Source of the DNA: Cyprinodon diabolis
Taxonomy: Eukaryota; Chordata; Actinopteri; Cyprinodontiformes; Cyprinodontidae
DNA length: 64,000 bases
NCBI GenBank assembly: GCA_030533445.1
Contig: CM060068.1
Coordinates: 37,565,510 to 37,629,509, forward strand
Direction: 5' to 3'
The translations under genes and the position numbers were made by a program. How positions within the stretch are numbered: the stretch's first letter is position 1; every line of letters begins with the position of its first letter. Below, in pieces: positions 11,200 through 22,998 of this stretch. The notes beneath the pieces were generated by a model. It had not been told where the DNA came from. It saw only the letters and a program-made list of their open reading frames with translations, and did not search any database.

Positions 11200-12802
11200 A
11201 TACATGGGCAAGTGTTAGCAGTGGCCATACTTTGGCTGGTCTAATACGCACAAAATATTTAATGAGTGCTTATTTTTTTATCCTTTTTTGCATCAGGACT
11301 GAATCAGAATAGATTCAGATCAAAAATTACAGTACTAAGATTCCTCTAACCTAGATTAAATTACTCTATACTAAGGGTTGTTTGTTTTACCATCATCTTG
11401 GATTTATTCTTAGTTTTTGTCTTTAGGACAAAAACCATTATTAATTTTAGTCCCATTTTAGTCATTACTATATGTGATGGTTTTAGTTAACTAAAACTCA
11501 AAAGGTTTTACTCTAGTTTTTGTCAGTTTTATGTTGCACTTCAAAAAACAGTTAACCTTTACAATTTTGAGTAACAGCCAGAATACCAGACTGACAGCTC
11601 TTGCTTAGAAACTGCAATTGCTGGGTATAATGCTGCAATGCGGTTCATCATTGCTGTTGAAAACTTTTTATAGAGATTTATAGATTGCAAATAAACTTTT
11701 TATGAGTTAATGCCCTATTTTATACAAAAGTGTCTCAGAAACATTGTGATAATAGCAGATCTAGTTCAACAGATCATATTGGTTAATATAACAGACAGAC
11801 AAGCTAAAACATTTTACAATAAAGGAATGGTTTTAGACATACAAGGTTTCTATCAAAAGCAAATACTTCCTGATCTACTATGAATTCTGCATTACACACA
11901 GATAAAAAAAAATCTTTATTATTCCAAAAAAGAAAAGAACAAAAACATTTATCTTTCTACTTTGGCAGTTTTGGCTTTATTTCTAAAAATGTACCCCTTG
12001 GTTACTGCTGCTCATGGGTCAAAGTAGAATTAGATTCATAGGGTTCTGATATAAAAAAATACCTACATAATTGCCTTATGATACCATGGTAATCCGGACT
12101 TAAATTTCAATATGTTAACTATAATGTAGAAAAATTCAAAGGAAACAGACAAAATGTTTTAATGACGGAAAATGTAAATCATATTTGAATAGAACTGAGA
12201 GAGCAATATTCTATTAACCTTTTCATTTGGGGCTATGTCAAAAAAAAAACAGTATACAATTATATATTTGGCTTGGATATAATTTAGGGATTCCTTTTTG
12301 GTAAAAATTAAAGAAGGATTTGCTTCACCTCTTGTGAGCTGAAATAAATAAAATCTTTATAGTTAGACAAAGGATTTCTTATGCTTGGCAGAGCATGATC
12401 AGGCACATATAACTAACAGTGAAAGAGGTCTGAGTGTGGTCTGAGGGTGCCATGGAGAAAGACTATTTTCAATGCTCTGACTGGACCTTCTTCAAGGAAG
12501 CAGCAACCCATGAAAAAATAATATAGATGAGTATGCCATGACTGTGTCATGGTACATCAACAAATGCATCAAGGACGTCAGCATCACAAAGAACAAAGCA
12601 AACCAAAGACCTTGATGAATGGGGAGGTTGGGAGATTGCTAAAAGCAAAGCGAACCAGAACCACAGCCAGAAAATCAATGCCAGCAGGTTTGCGGCAAAC
12701 CGCAAGCAGGCGACCGGGCCAGAGGCTGCTGTTGAATGGGATTCCTAGTGACAAAACAATGCTCGTGTAGAGGGGTCTGAGCGGTTCCAACAGAAATAAT
12801 AT
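11200..12802. other. Non-coding stretch, no gene seen
   Basis: AT-rich DNA with several A-runs and no recognised exon. A short imperfect inverted repeat ('gtttgcggcaaaccgc') lies near 12690. Confidence 0.4.
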
Positions 12803-12806
12803 TTAA

Positions 12807-13395
12807 AGGCAGGATGGTAATCTGGATGAACTGACTGCACTGACCATGTTTTAAGGTGGACTTCACTTCAGAATAGATTCAAACTATGTTTTGCCCACTG
12901 ATCACAGCAAATATAGCTGCCATTGTTACAGGCAAAGAAAGGATAGGGTAGGTCCACCAAACGCACATCAGACCCACTTTTTCCACCACGCAGCCAGAGC
13001 AGCAACCTGGATTTTGGTCGACCTGCGTCCCCATGCTTCCCCTGCCTTACTGCTCCCTAGCCCCTTCCTCCGGCTGACGATAGGCGGCTCATGGCTAAAT
13101 TTGTAAAGGCATCAAAAATGAAGCAGCACGCGTGTTTTTGCTGCTATTGCTGCTTTTGGTGTGAAAGTAGCATAACAGCGGCTAGCTTCCTGCCTTGGTG
13201 TCTTGGAACCAATCGTGTACAACGGAGCGTCTTTTGTGATTGGTTGAGGTTATTCATTTATTTCTCACTGTAGCAGGGACCATTTATTTTTGTTTCACTT
13301 CCAGACCTTCTATTTCACTGCTTGCTAAGCGGCTGTGGGGAGATCTTTAAGCCACATGGTAAAAAATGCATCAGAAAAGATCTTCTACTGCACCT
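12807..13395. mobile_element. TTAA-flanked MITE (family T1), 589 bp
   Basis: Flanked by TTAA at 12803-12806 and 13396-13399. The termini AGGCAGGATGGTAATCT and, inverted, AGGTGCAGTAGAAGATCT are related. Its right 160 bp (about 13235-13395) recurs at 37140-37289, also ending at a TTAA. TTAA duplication indicates a piggyBac- or Kolobok-type transposase source. Confidence 0.65.
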
Positions 13396-13477
13396 TTAAT
13401 GTGTGAGGGATTACTTTCACGTCAATGAGTCAATGCAATCAGCTGGTTTTTCTTAGATAGAAGAATTTGTACCTACT

Positions 13478-13570
13478 AGAGTTTATCATCTGGTTGAATT
13501 GTATCTGTAAAGTTTCTTGAGATGAAATGTGTTGTGAATTATTATACCAATAAACTAATTGAATTGAATT
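13478..13570 (+). mobile_element. L2-like LINE 3' tail fragment
   Basis: Ends in (TTGAA)n-like TTGAATTGAATT, preceded by a block whose complement matches the 'gtttatt...caattcac...ctcaaggcactttacag' 3' end of the L2-like copies at 19845, 45250 and 49308. Confidence 0.6.
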
Positions 13571-15655
13571 TACAATGGCAGCTTATTTAAGGCAAACATC
13601 AGCCTATTCAATGGATAGCAGAGGAATTAGGTAATCCAGAAAAAAACTGATTGTCACCATGCTCTCTAAACGTAATGCAGGTAAGTACTCTTTTTCTCAG
13701 TTACAGGCTCTGGTTTCTCATATGTCAGTGCTGTCCGCTCACTTACCAGCACCATTCAATTATTATTCAGATCTGTAGTTAGCATAGGAATGGATAAAGC
13801 CTATGTGTCAAGAAAGTAGGCATCCCTGGATGCTATTCTTAATTTTTGCATCATTTTTGCCACTATGTTTTATTTTAAATTTTTAAATTTATGCTATATT
13901 ATACACTCTGCAGGGTTTCCTTGTATTTATCTGATATTTTTTTCCTCAAAGAAGATTTTCGATTTTTAAAGAAAGATACAATACAACGGAGTTGCCTGCC
14001 ATGAAAGGGAGCTCAAACTGACTATGGTGCATTGGAATCCAATGTCATCAAAGTCAGTATGAACAAACACATTAGCCATGATGCAGATGTGAGATTTTAG
14101 CTGGACGCCAAAGTGGTCCCATACCAAAATACCTGGGAATACACAAGCCATCAGGAAAATTCAGGTACCAAACAGGAACGGGTCTCAGTGAATTTCAGAA
14201 TAAAATCAATGTAGCAACTTAACCCACATTAACAGCTGATCTCACTGACGTCGTTTCAGCAGTAAGAGCTATAGCTGGGCTAGGCTGGTCGCAGCGTTCA
14301 GTGCGTAAGGTGCTTTTTGCAGAAAGTCCGCACTGTTTCAGGACCACACTCACACTCTGTGGTATGGAAAAAATAATTATTTTAATCCAAGGTAACTTAA
14401 ATTCTAGATTTCAAACTAATTTGGATATTGGAAGGATATGAACGTTTATACAAATGTCCCAAAGATGAGAGAATGAGTATGTCAAGTTGACAAAAGATTA
14501 ATTAGAAAAGAAAATACGACTAATTTATGAAAAGTTACATATATAACTTGTGTGGCCACAACTTACCTGTGATGTTCGTAATCAATACAACCTTTTGGCA
14601 TGTTAAAACAGCTGTGCACACCTTCAACAAATGTTTTGCAAGAGATAAGCTATAGACTCCTTACTCACCTCAATAAATAAAAAGAAATATGTTGCTGCCA
14701 GCCTACTAAACACAATATCTTTCAAAAGAGAGAATTTTATGCCACCATCCAGTCAAAACCAATAATTGTGATTAAAAACAACTGTGAAGAGACATACAGC
14801 TGAATACAGTGAAAAAATTTTAAAACAGAATAAAAACACAGTTAAAGTTGCAGAGGCAGGAAAAAATACAAGGTTTGACACTTTTGTTGCATTTGAAGTA
14901 AAGATTTGGCTGTCCAAAAACTGCTCTTATATGCTGTGTAAACAGCATCCAGGCTCTGCTCCACACTGTGTTCCACTGGCCTGATAAGGAGCAGGAAGGC
15001 GGCTGAGAGTGGGACACCTGTTTATACTGTGACTAGGAGCAGATGGTCCACATGGCTCCTGCTCCCCAAGGGGAAAACCTGTCAGCTGAGCCCCAATTAG
15101 GGAGTCTGAGTCAGGGAACGGCTGGGGGTTGGTAATGGTGGTGAATGGTTCTAGATATAGCTCAGCAGAAAATTATCCTGATAGGGAAATGATGTGAGAA
15201 AGCATTAAAAGTAAATTCAGAAAGGCTCTTATTTTCTCTTTCAGTAATGTGTGTCAACTAAATTAAAGGACTTAAGGACTTGTCTGTATCCAGCCTTTGT
15301 AACCAACCAGTTAACATCTTTATGTCATAGCTATTTGTGTAACTACTCTGGTTTTGTGTAAGTAATGTGGTTCTGCCTTCACAAATATGTCATGATTGGA
15401 ACATTTAACATTTGTAATAACTGTCATTGGGTGTTTTTCATAGCTGAAAGTGACTTTTGGCCAATTTTTTGGTGGATGATTTCATTTATTGGAGGTTTTT
15501 CCAGTGAGATTAGCCTCAAAATGTTGATTTTGTGTGATATAGGCCTTTATATGAGGTTTGCACATGTGCTAGTGGCTGTCACTATGCAGAGTTTGCAGAG
15601 CAGAGTGGGTTTATTTTGTGTTTACTTAAAGCAGACGTATTAGCAATAGCGCTAG
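13571..15655. other. Intergenic, no gene recognised
   Basis: Contains unassigned open frames shorter than 70 codons. The 14900-15150 part is GC-richer and looks like old retroelement or LTR DNA (A-rich and AATAAA-poor), but I could not define ends. Confidence 0.35.
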
Positions 15656-15790
15656 CATCATATAGGATCATTGGGCCTCATGCAACATTTTTGCATTCTT
15701 GTCGAATCTGATGTGACTTTTGAGAACACACCACATCAGATTCAACAAACATTCTTAACTTCAGTAAATGGCCCTCGCTAATGGGATGTA
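15655..15790. mobile_element. MITE-like fragment with inverted repeat
   Basis: Begins GGGCCTCATGCAAC and contains the complementary pair CGAATCTGATGTG and CACATCAGATTC separated by about 22 bp. The GGGCCTCATG terminus is common in short teleost elements. Confidence 0.4.
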
Positions 15791-16556
15791 GCCCACATAC
15801 GTGCGTAAGTTCGCGCATGTTCCTGAGAAATCTGCAGAATTACACGCACTCCTGTGCTGTATATCTCCGAAACACTTATGCTATACACTCTCCATTTCTC
15901 TCATGCGAAAACAAATAAATCCATTTTCTGTTGCGCTTATCCCTGCTGGGGTCGCGAGGGGTGCTGGTGCCTACCTCTAGTTGTGGAACGGCAAGAGACG
16001 GGGTACACCCTGTACAGGTCACCAGTCTATCGCAGGGCAACACAGACACAAAAAACTATTCACGCACACACTCACACCTAAGGAGAATTTAGAGATGACA
16101 ATTTACCTAATAGTCAGGTTTTTGGACTGTGGGAGGAAACCGGAGTACACAGGGAGAAAATGCCAATTCTATGCAGACAGTGTTGCCAGATTGGGCGGGT
16201 TTGCTTTGGGTGGGTGGAGATCATTTGGGCTGGTTTGGATTCAGATCTGCGTTTTTTTGAGTTCACCTATAAAAACACATGTCCACCAATCATCCATCAT
16301 GACTGGCTCATAGCAAAGCCTCCCTGACCTTTCTCCAACACTGATTAGCTAATGTCTTCTACCATGGTGTTTACAACAGAGAACTAGTGAAGTGGCGACA
16401 CAAATTATCCAAGTTTTAGCAGCAGGTGGATCTGGTGTGATAAACCTCGCACTGACGATTGATGCGTTCTAGTTGGAAGAGGAATCTTTTAAAGATGAGG
16501 GATGGAACCACTGATTTGGGGATTTAGCACTTGGTGCAATTACCCTCTTCACCCTT

Positions 16557-16682
16557 CTTATATCAAATGCGCCAGTTGAAAGAGATTTTTCTCAAGTTGC
16601 TCTTCTGAAAGACAAGTCCAGAAATCGCATGGGCCTGCGGATCCTGTCAAGTTTGATTAAAGTGCGAACTGGACTAACGTAG
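16557..16682 (+). pseudogene. hAT transposase C-terminal dimerisation domain remnant
   Basis: Translation gives the classic block NAPVERDFSQVALLKDKSRN followed by RMGLRILSSLIKVRTG and a stop at 16680. This is the conserved dimerisation helix pair at the C-terminus of hAT transposases. The upstream catalytic region (DDE/RNase H-like) is missing or decayed, so no active enzyme is encoded. Confidence 0.85.
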
Positions 16683-17221
16683 AATGGATGGACATCAGCA
16701 ACATTCCGTCCTCTCCGACAGTTTTTGGGGAGATTTCAACCATGTACTGATCAGAAATCACAATGGATTGTATTATAGTTCAGAGTAAAAGTTCAGCGTT
16801 CAGACATTTAATGTTCCTGCCAATAATCAGCATTTAAGGTAATATTTCAAAATCAATCATAAATGTAATTATTTTAGTTATGTAAAAATAAGCATAGCTT
16901 ATTTGTGTTTGCGCAATGATCGTAATTGGTCTTGTAAATGTAAAAATAGGAGTTGTATTCATGGTTATGATTCCATCTGCATGCATGTTAGTACCAGTAT
17001 GTGATGTGTCACATGACACTCACTGGATCTGACATCGCTGTGATGGCTGGGTCAGAGTTGCTTATGGAAAACAACTCTGGGCAGATTTTGTTAGATTGTA
17101 GCATTTTGACATGTAGTGTTGAATTAAGTTGTACTAAACTGTGTTCATGTTCACGCAGTAAATATAATATATTAATTGGGCGAGTTTTTATGTGATGTGG
17201 CGGGTTTTAACAGATGTCTGG

Positions 17222-17938
17222 TGTGAGGGACCGAGCCAGCCAAGCATGAGGACACAGTGGTGATTGTCAAGAAAACTGGGTTTTATTTCCCCAAAGTAAC
17301 AATAATCCAAACAAAAATTTCAGGGCCCTTAAAAGAGGTCAAATGAAGAGACTAAGGGAAAAAATATCAAGTTCAAACATATCAAACCTCAAACTAACTG
17401 AACAAACAAAAACTGAGCTGACACACAGTAAACAAAGGGGGCTTAAATACTGGCTGATCAGACCAGACTGACACACTGAGGAAGAGATAGGGAGAACATA
17501 TACACCAATTTCACAAAAATAACTAAACAGTTAGCTTAAGGATTAAACTTAAATGACAATCATTAAACAAATTAACAAAATGAGCAAATCACAAAAGCAA
17601 GAAGAACAAATTATGCAACATATTTAAAATGTGGAGTCCATGGTCTTCCCCCATAGTGGAACTCCAGATGGTACATGTACCACCCAATCAGTCCATGATT
17701 ATGTCGGCAACATTCTCCCAGTTGACGGCACTCCCACAACACCAGAAAAAAAAGCACAAAATATATTAAGCATTTGAAAAAATTAAATATACAAAAGTTA
17801 ACCAAATGTGCGCGCTAAAATTGGAACTAATGTCTTCAATATTGTCAAAATAAACAAACCAATATATTTATGCTACTGTGTATTAAAACTTATGAAAAAG
17901 TGGTTGTGTGTGGGGCTACTGACCATGTGACCATCACA
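17222..17938 (-). mobile_element. Solo LTR (family B), minus strand
   Basis: On the minus strand it starts TGTGATGGTCACATGG and ends GGTCCCTCACA, with an AATAAA about 65 bp before the 3' end and TG...CA termini. It is flanked by CTGG on both sides (17218-17221 and 17939-17942), a 4-bp duplication. It splits the hAT element above. No internal retroelement genes. Confidence 0.75.
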
Positions 17939-18062
17939 CTGGGCTGGAAAACCTTGACTCTATCTGGCAACACTCCATGCAGAAAGACCCCGGGCCCGGG
18001 AATCTAACCCGGCAACCTTCTTGCTGCAAGGCAGCAATGCTACCCACTGTGCCACTGAGCAA

Positions 18063-19115
18063 CAAGAAAGATAAAAATGTTGACAGCAAAACTCTAATAT
18101 GACAAATTCAGACAGACTCAAACCCAAACATTGCACATTTTATATAATAACAAATGAATTCAAGTCTTAGCATTAGAGGTGTTTCAAGGAAAAGTTGCTG
18201 AACTTTCAATCCAATTTGTGTTCCAGATGTTATTTCAATAGTAGCTCAATCTTACGTAGAGCTAATTGACCTTTCTTTCTTTTAATGAAGTGACAATAAG
18301 TTAAACCAGTGTCCCCTGGATACTGACACCCCAGCTGCACGTGTAGTGACCTATAGTTCTGTCATCAGCAAATAAAGATGTCATTTTTAATTGTAGAGTT
18401 ACATAATATATAATGATGCAGCCTAATAAAATGGACAACTGTTTCAAGAAACAGCAAATGTGGTCATTTAGTAAAAATCAAAGTGAGATTAGAATTACAT
18501 TAGGAGAAAAATTGACACTGACATTCTTCCTAAATCATATACAAACGATTTAAGAACAAATTTGTACTTCTTGCCCGAGATCCATTGTTTGGAGAATATA
18601 TAGACAGAGTAAAAGACAAGAAAGAATTCCATGTTTTTTTTTTTAAATGAAAGAAATTATTCCAGATCTATCACAGATTAGATGCCTTGAAGGCACAAAC
18701 AAAGCAGAATAGCCTTTAGCATCTGTATTATTTTCATTTTGTGATTTTAATTTAAAGTAAACTTGCTGCCGGCTGGCTTGTTCACAAACTAGCTGGTTCA
18801 TTTTTTCCCCTTAGGATTAAAAAAAGACTTTAAGGTTTTAAAAACTGTACTTAATATCTAAAAGATATAAAGGCCTGTTTCCTGAAGGAAAATTAATGAA
18901 TGAAAAGGAATTGATTTCAGACAATTATGACAAACAACAATAAATACATCAACTTCAAAAAAATATTTCAAACAAATAAACAACCAAATACACACAAAAA
19001 GAGACTGGTTAACATCAAACCAAGCTCCGTTTTTCAAACAAACTAAATTCACCTGAACAAAAAACCCTCCACCAAATAAAAATGTCGGTATATACAGCTA
19101 GAGAACGACATCGAT
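18063..19115. other. Non-coding stretch, no gene seen
   Basis: AT-rich unique-looking DNA; no supported feature. Confidence 0.4.
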
Positions 19116-19119
19116 TAAT

Positions 19120-19665
19120 GTAAATTGTTAGCCTAGTAAACTAGCCCCACCCGTCAGTGGCCAAAATCCTTTTTGCCTGCGAGTGGTCTAGCCATGATCA
19201 ATGCCCTAGAACTGGCGGGTCAATCACAATGCAGAGATGGGTTTTGAATTTCTGGATGCAAAGCCGGCGGGGTTTTGAGGGCGGGACGACAAAGCTGCAC
19301 GACGTTGGAGAAAACACAACAAGGAATATGGCAACAAATATTGAACAGCTCTTGTTTGACTCCGCTTTGGAATCAGTTTTGGAAGGATTAGATTTGGGGT
19401 TTTCATTTAAACTCGTGCAGGAAGAGGCTCTAGGCTCATTTAAGAAGGACGTATTCGCCGTTTAATCGACACGTTGTTTGTTTACACTCCCCTACCAGCT
19501 TTCTGTTGCGCTAACTACATCAGAGTCAGTTGTACTCATTGGTCAGAGCGTTGGTCAATAGCCACAAACATGGTTTGAAAGACAACAGGTTGTTCTCATC
19601 AACAATCTTCCGATGTCTCATTCATCGGGGCCAGACTAAATTACACATTTAATCTGGTTTATCAG
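19120..19665 (+). mobile_element. Non-autonomous DNA element carrying a RecQ-like helicase N-terminal fragment
   Basis: Degenerate inverted ends (GTAAACTAGCCCCACCC near 19135 and GGGGCCAGACTAAATTAC near 19627) bracket a block with an ATG frame (19328-19465). That frame reads like the start of a RecQ-type helicase: 'ALESVLEGL', then 'LVQEEALGSF' and 'KKDVFAV'. In helicases 'DVFAV' is followed by the Walker A 'LPTGxGKS'; here a stop follows directly. The fragment therefore encodes only the pre-motif-I region and no ATPase. Captured host exon in a MITE is my inference; the family resemblance is from memory of such motifs. Confidence 0.55.
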
Positions 19666-20352
19666 GCTGGTAAATTGTCTGAAAAGGGGTTTGAAGAAGT
19701 AAAACTTATTTTTCATACCCCCCTCCCTCTAATTGCTCTCAAAGTAAAGTAACCTTTTAGTAAACACTGAAATCTATATTCACACCCTATTACAACGACA
19801 CTTAGAGTAACCCCTCCAAAAGAATCTGTGCCAAAACCCACCACCAATTCCGTTTATTTATATAGCACCAATTCACGAAACATTTAATTTCAAGGCACTT
19901 TACAGAGAAAATTCAACCAGATCATACATTCAAACTGAATCAGTTTTCCATCTAAGGAAAACCAGTTAATTGCATCAAATGAATGATTTAAAGAGAATCC
20001 TTCACGCCAAAGATATTTACAGCGACTGTGGAGAGAAAAAACTCCCTTTTAACAGAAAGAAACTTCCAGTAGAACCAGGCTTAGTGTGAGTGGCCATCTG
20101 CTGAGGCCAACTGGAGACAAGGAGACAGAAGCAGACATACAGAAAAAAGCAGAGAGGCAAAGGAACTTGTCAACCAGCTCCACAGGCGGCCCCATCCAGG
20201 AAACACACAGCCAGAGTCCGCTCCCACGTCAGAGGATGAAGAAAGCACATCCAGCCAGTCACAGTCAGGGAAACAAGACTATACTGAAAAATAGGCCGAG
20301 CTCAAACGTCTATAAATGAAGGTGTTGATGGCAGCAGCACAGCTGATATTTC

Positions 20353-21076
20353 TGTTGGGATCTGGAGATTCACCACCTTTCTCCAGCAGAGTGCGCTGTG
20401 GGTCTCCTGGGCTGGAGCCCTCCAGCACACCTGATGCTCATCAGCCCATCAGGAGACCTTCCTACATAAGCAGCAGCCAGACCTTCCTTCAACGCCGCAG
20501 TGTTGACCAAGTTTGGTTAGAGAACCTGAGCCTCAGTTATTCTGACAGAATCATAGTTGTCTCTAGAGAGAAACCTGATTCTAACCTGCCTCTGTCTTCT
20601 TGCTCACAGGAACCTGTCTAAGTCTAAAGCTCTGGATGAGCTTAGCCTGCAACCTGCCTGCCTGCCCAAGGAAGCCAAACCTGAAGATTTCAATCTGCAC
20701 TCCTCCTGCAGTTCTCAAGGAAGAGCTGGAAACCCAAACCAAGGTCTGCCACTCACTAGTCAGAAGCTAGACACTGCTGCTGCTGAGCACTCTGCTGAAC
20801 CAACAGTCTCTGGACCCAACCGGTTCCCTCCCTCACAAGAGATCAGTTTGGACCACCTCAAGGTAGTTACTGGAATAATTAAATCAACTAATCATCTGAC
20901 TGCCTGGCTAATCAAACTATCTGTCTCTGCAGACATCAGTGATTCCAGTCCCGGACCCGTGCCTGAACCTGTTCATGTTTCCTCTGTGCAAACCATTCAA
21001 TAAACTCTGTTAAACGTTTACTCTGTTTTCGTTGGTGTTCTGCATGTGGGTTAAGTCTCTTAAACCAATCATGACA
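20353..21076 (+). mobile_element. Solo LTR (family C), plus strand
   Basis: TGTTGGGATC...ATCATGACA with an AATAAA at about 21000. Perfect 5-bp duplication ATTTC on both sides (20348-20352 and 21077-21081). The host L2 sequence reads 'GATATTTCTCTCCAGGATG' when joined, and exactly that uninterrupted sequence is present at about 45750 in another L2 copy. The same LTR family occurs inverted at 25897-26701. Open frames of up to 148 codons inside are not genes. Confidence 0.93.
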
Positions 21077-21432
21077 ATTTCTCTCCAGGATGGAGTCACA
21101 GCCAAACACAAAATGGTCAGATTAAGCTACTATGAAAAAAAGCAGAGAGAGGAAAATGTTAGAGATTGAACAAACTGATTCTGCAGACTGGGAGAAGCAG
21201 AATAATGAAAAAGAGGTCCCTATGTCCTCCAGAAGTCTAAGGCTAAAGCAGCATATCTATAGAGATAGAACTGGATAACATGAGCCCCTCTAACTATAAG
21301 TTTAATGAAAAAGAAAAGTTTTAAGCCTACCTTTAATAGTAGACAGGGTGTCTGCCTCAGAGACTAAAACTGGTACTTGGCTCCACAAGAGAGGAGCCTG
21401 GTAACTAAATTATGTTCCTAGCCCTGGGGTGC

Positions 21433-21478
21433 TGGGGGTGTTGTCCCGCCCTCAAAACCCCACCGGCTTTGCATCCAA
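21433..21478 (-). repeat. Patch identical in origin to the RecQ-fragment element, inside the L2 copy
   Basis: 'GTCCCGCCCTCAAAACCCC' followed by 'ACCGGCTTTGCATCCA' is the near-exact complement of 19250-19292 and interrupts the L2 sequence between 'GTGCTGGGG' and 'ATTCTAGGAACCAC'. No target duplication is obvious. Confidence 0.55.
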
Positions 21479-22184
21479 AATTCTAGGAACCACTAGTAAA
21501 CCTGCAGATTGAGAGCGAAGTGCTGTCAGGAACAGTCAAATCTCTTATGTAAGATGGAGCTTGGCCATTTAAGGCTTTATGCTTCAGAAGCAGGATTTTA
21601 AATTCTATCCTGGATTTAACAGGAAGACGATGAAGAGAAGCCAGGATAGGAGAGATATTACATCTCTTTTTAATTTTCATCAGAACTCTGGCTGCAGCAT
21701 TTTGGATCAGCTGAAGGCTTTTAACTACAGTTTGTGGACTTCCTGATAGTAAAGAATTACAATAGTCCAGCCTTGAAGTAACAAATGCATGGACTAGTTT
21801 CTCAGCATCACCCCTGGACAGGATATTTCTAATTTTTGCAATGTTCCTCAGATGAGAGAAGGAAATTCTAGAAACGTCTTTGATATAGGATTTAAACGAC
21901 AGGAACTTTATTGTCCGAGCTCAATTTAATCCCGTCCAGATTAAGTGACTGACTAATTACCTTCTTTTTTAAAGACTCTGGTCCAAAGACTATAACTTCT
22001 GATTTGTCTGCATTCAGGAGCAGGAAGTTAAGAGTCATCCAGGTTTTTATATCTTCAAGACATAATCTAATCTATGTATGTAATGGTATTAGCTTTATCT
22101 GGATTTATAGACAGATAGAGCTGAGTATCATCAGCATAACAGTGGAAATGAATCCCATGCTGTCTAATAATTCTACCCATTGGG

Positions 22185-22204
22185 AGCATATATATATATA
22201 TATA
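22185..22204. repeat. Short (AT)n run
   Basis: About 9 AT units within the LINE copy. Confidence 0.8.
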
Positions 22205-22342
22205 CTAAAGGGAACTGGTCCTAGCACTGAACCCTGTGGTACTCCAAAGGTAACCCTGGAGCATGAGGAAAATTTATCAATAACGTGAACAAATTGAAAT
22301 TGGTCAGATCGATAGGATTTAAACCAGTCTAGCTGAAGTGAT

Positions 22343-22700
22343 TAAAATGGGCACTACGCTCAAAACGGTGGCTACCGATCTGTCAACTATCAAAGAAACG
22401 ACTATGGAACTGAATGCTGTAAGTGCCATACAAGTATGAATGACTGAGACAGAAACCAGAATATCCAACGCCGAGGACACCTTAAAACAGTTGGTCCATG
22501 ACCGTGAGCTACACAGTCAGCAAATTGATGCGTTGTGGAGCCCCGTAGAAGATTTAGAGAACAGAAGCCGCCGTAATAATATCAGGTTGCTAGGCTTGAA
22601 AGAGGGCAGCGAAGGGGATGACATAAAGACTAGATTAAGAGGCAAAGGGCAGGTGGTGTTAAACAATTGGGATTTCCTTCAAGTGTACCTGACTTCTCAA
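22343..22700 (+). pseudogene. L1-type LINE ORF1 fragment
   Basis: Translation contains a coiled-coil heptad stretch (ETRISNAEDTLKQLVHDREL) followed by the L1 ORF1p signature 'DLENRSRRNNIRLLGLKEG', which opens the RRM domain. One stop at about 22440 separates an upstream piece in the same frame, and the frame leaves the family after 'GSEGDD', so this is a 5'- and 3'-truncated relic. DNA to 22990 ends in an A-rich run, consistent with a LINE poly(A) tail. Confidence 0.75.
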
Positions 22701-22998
22701 TAGTTGCTTTAATATAAGATTGGCAGGAATGTGAGTATTACAGTTTGAACCATGTGATTATAGTATTTGTATGTTAAGATACGTGTATGTATTAGACGCA
22801 CATTTTTCATATGCTGTTAAATTTTTTTGTCTCCTTCATCATCCAGGAGCACCTTATTTTTACCTTATTTCACCTTATTTCTTTTTGTGTTATGAGCGTT
22901 TATTTTCTGCATATTATACCATCTAAGCTTTGTACCTTATTTGTTTGTTTAAATGAAAACATTTAATTACAAAAAAAGAAAAAAAAAAAAAAAGATCT

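Larger units (their letters stand above)
16179..17974 (+). mobile_element. hAT transposon remnant, itself interrupted by a solo LTR
   Basis: Terminal inverted repeats AGTGTTGCCAGAT (16179-16191) and ATCTGGCAACACT (17962-17974) are perfect over 13 bp. The flanking octamers CTATGCAG (16169-16176) and CCATGCAG (17975-17982) are an 8-bp target duplication with one mismatch, diagnostic of hAT. The subterminal TTGGGCGGGTTT motif recurs near the right end (TGGCGGGTTTT at about 17200). It contains the C-terminal end of a hAT transposase (16557-16682) but no intact gene. Confidence 0.9.
15915..18062 (+). repeat. CATCCATCCA-type LINE-tail repeat, interrupted by hAT
   Basis: Left part 15915-16176 carries 'CTTATCCCTGCTGGGGTCGC', 'ACCAGTCTATCGCAGGGCAA', 'CTAAGGAGAATTTAGAG' and 'TTTTTGGACTGTGGGAGGAA'. 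The missing right part resumes at 17975 with CCATGCAGAAAGACCCCG and ends 'CTACCCACTGTGCCACTGAG'. The two halves rejoin perfectly when the inserted hAT (16177/16179-17974) is removed. Confidence 0.85.
19845..22330 (-). mobile_element. L2-like LINE, 3' region, minus strand (interrupted by solo LTR)
   Basis: On the minus strand the C-terminal part of a reverse-transcriptase ORF2 (about 22330-21480) is followed by a 3' UTR ending near 19845. RT-side motifs legible include 'IKDVSRISFSHLRNIAKI', 'VHAFVTSRLDYCNSLLSG' and 'ISPILASLHRLPVKSRIEF', with frame breaks. The 3' UTR blocks ('GTGAGTGGCCATCTGCTGAG', 'CAAGGCACTTTACAG') are shared with copies at 45250 and 49308. A solo LTR splits it at 20352/21077. 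Confidence 0.8.

Noticed and set aside
20557..21003. 148-codon plus-strand open frame
   Set aside because: Lies wholly in the family C solo LTR; no retroelement or host domain.
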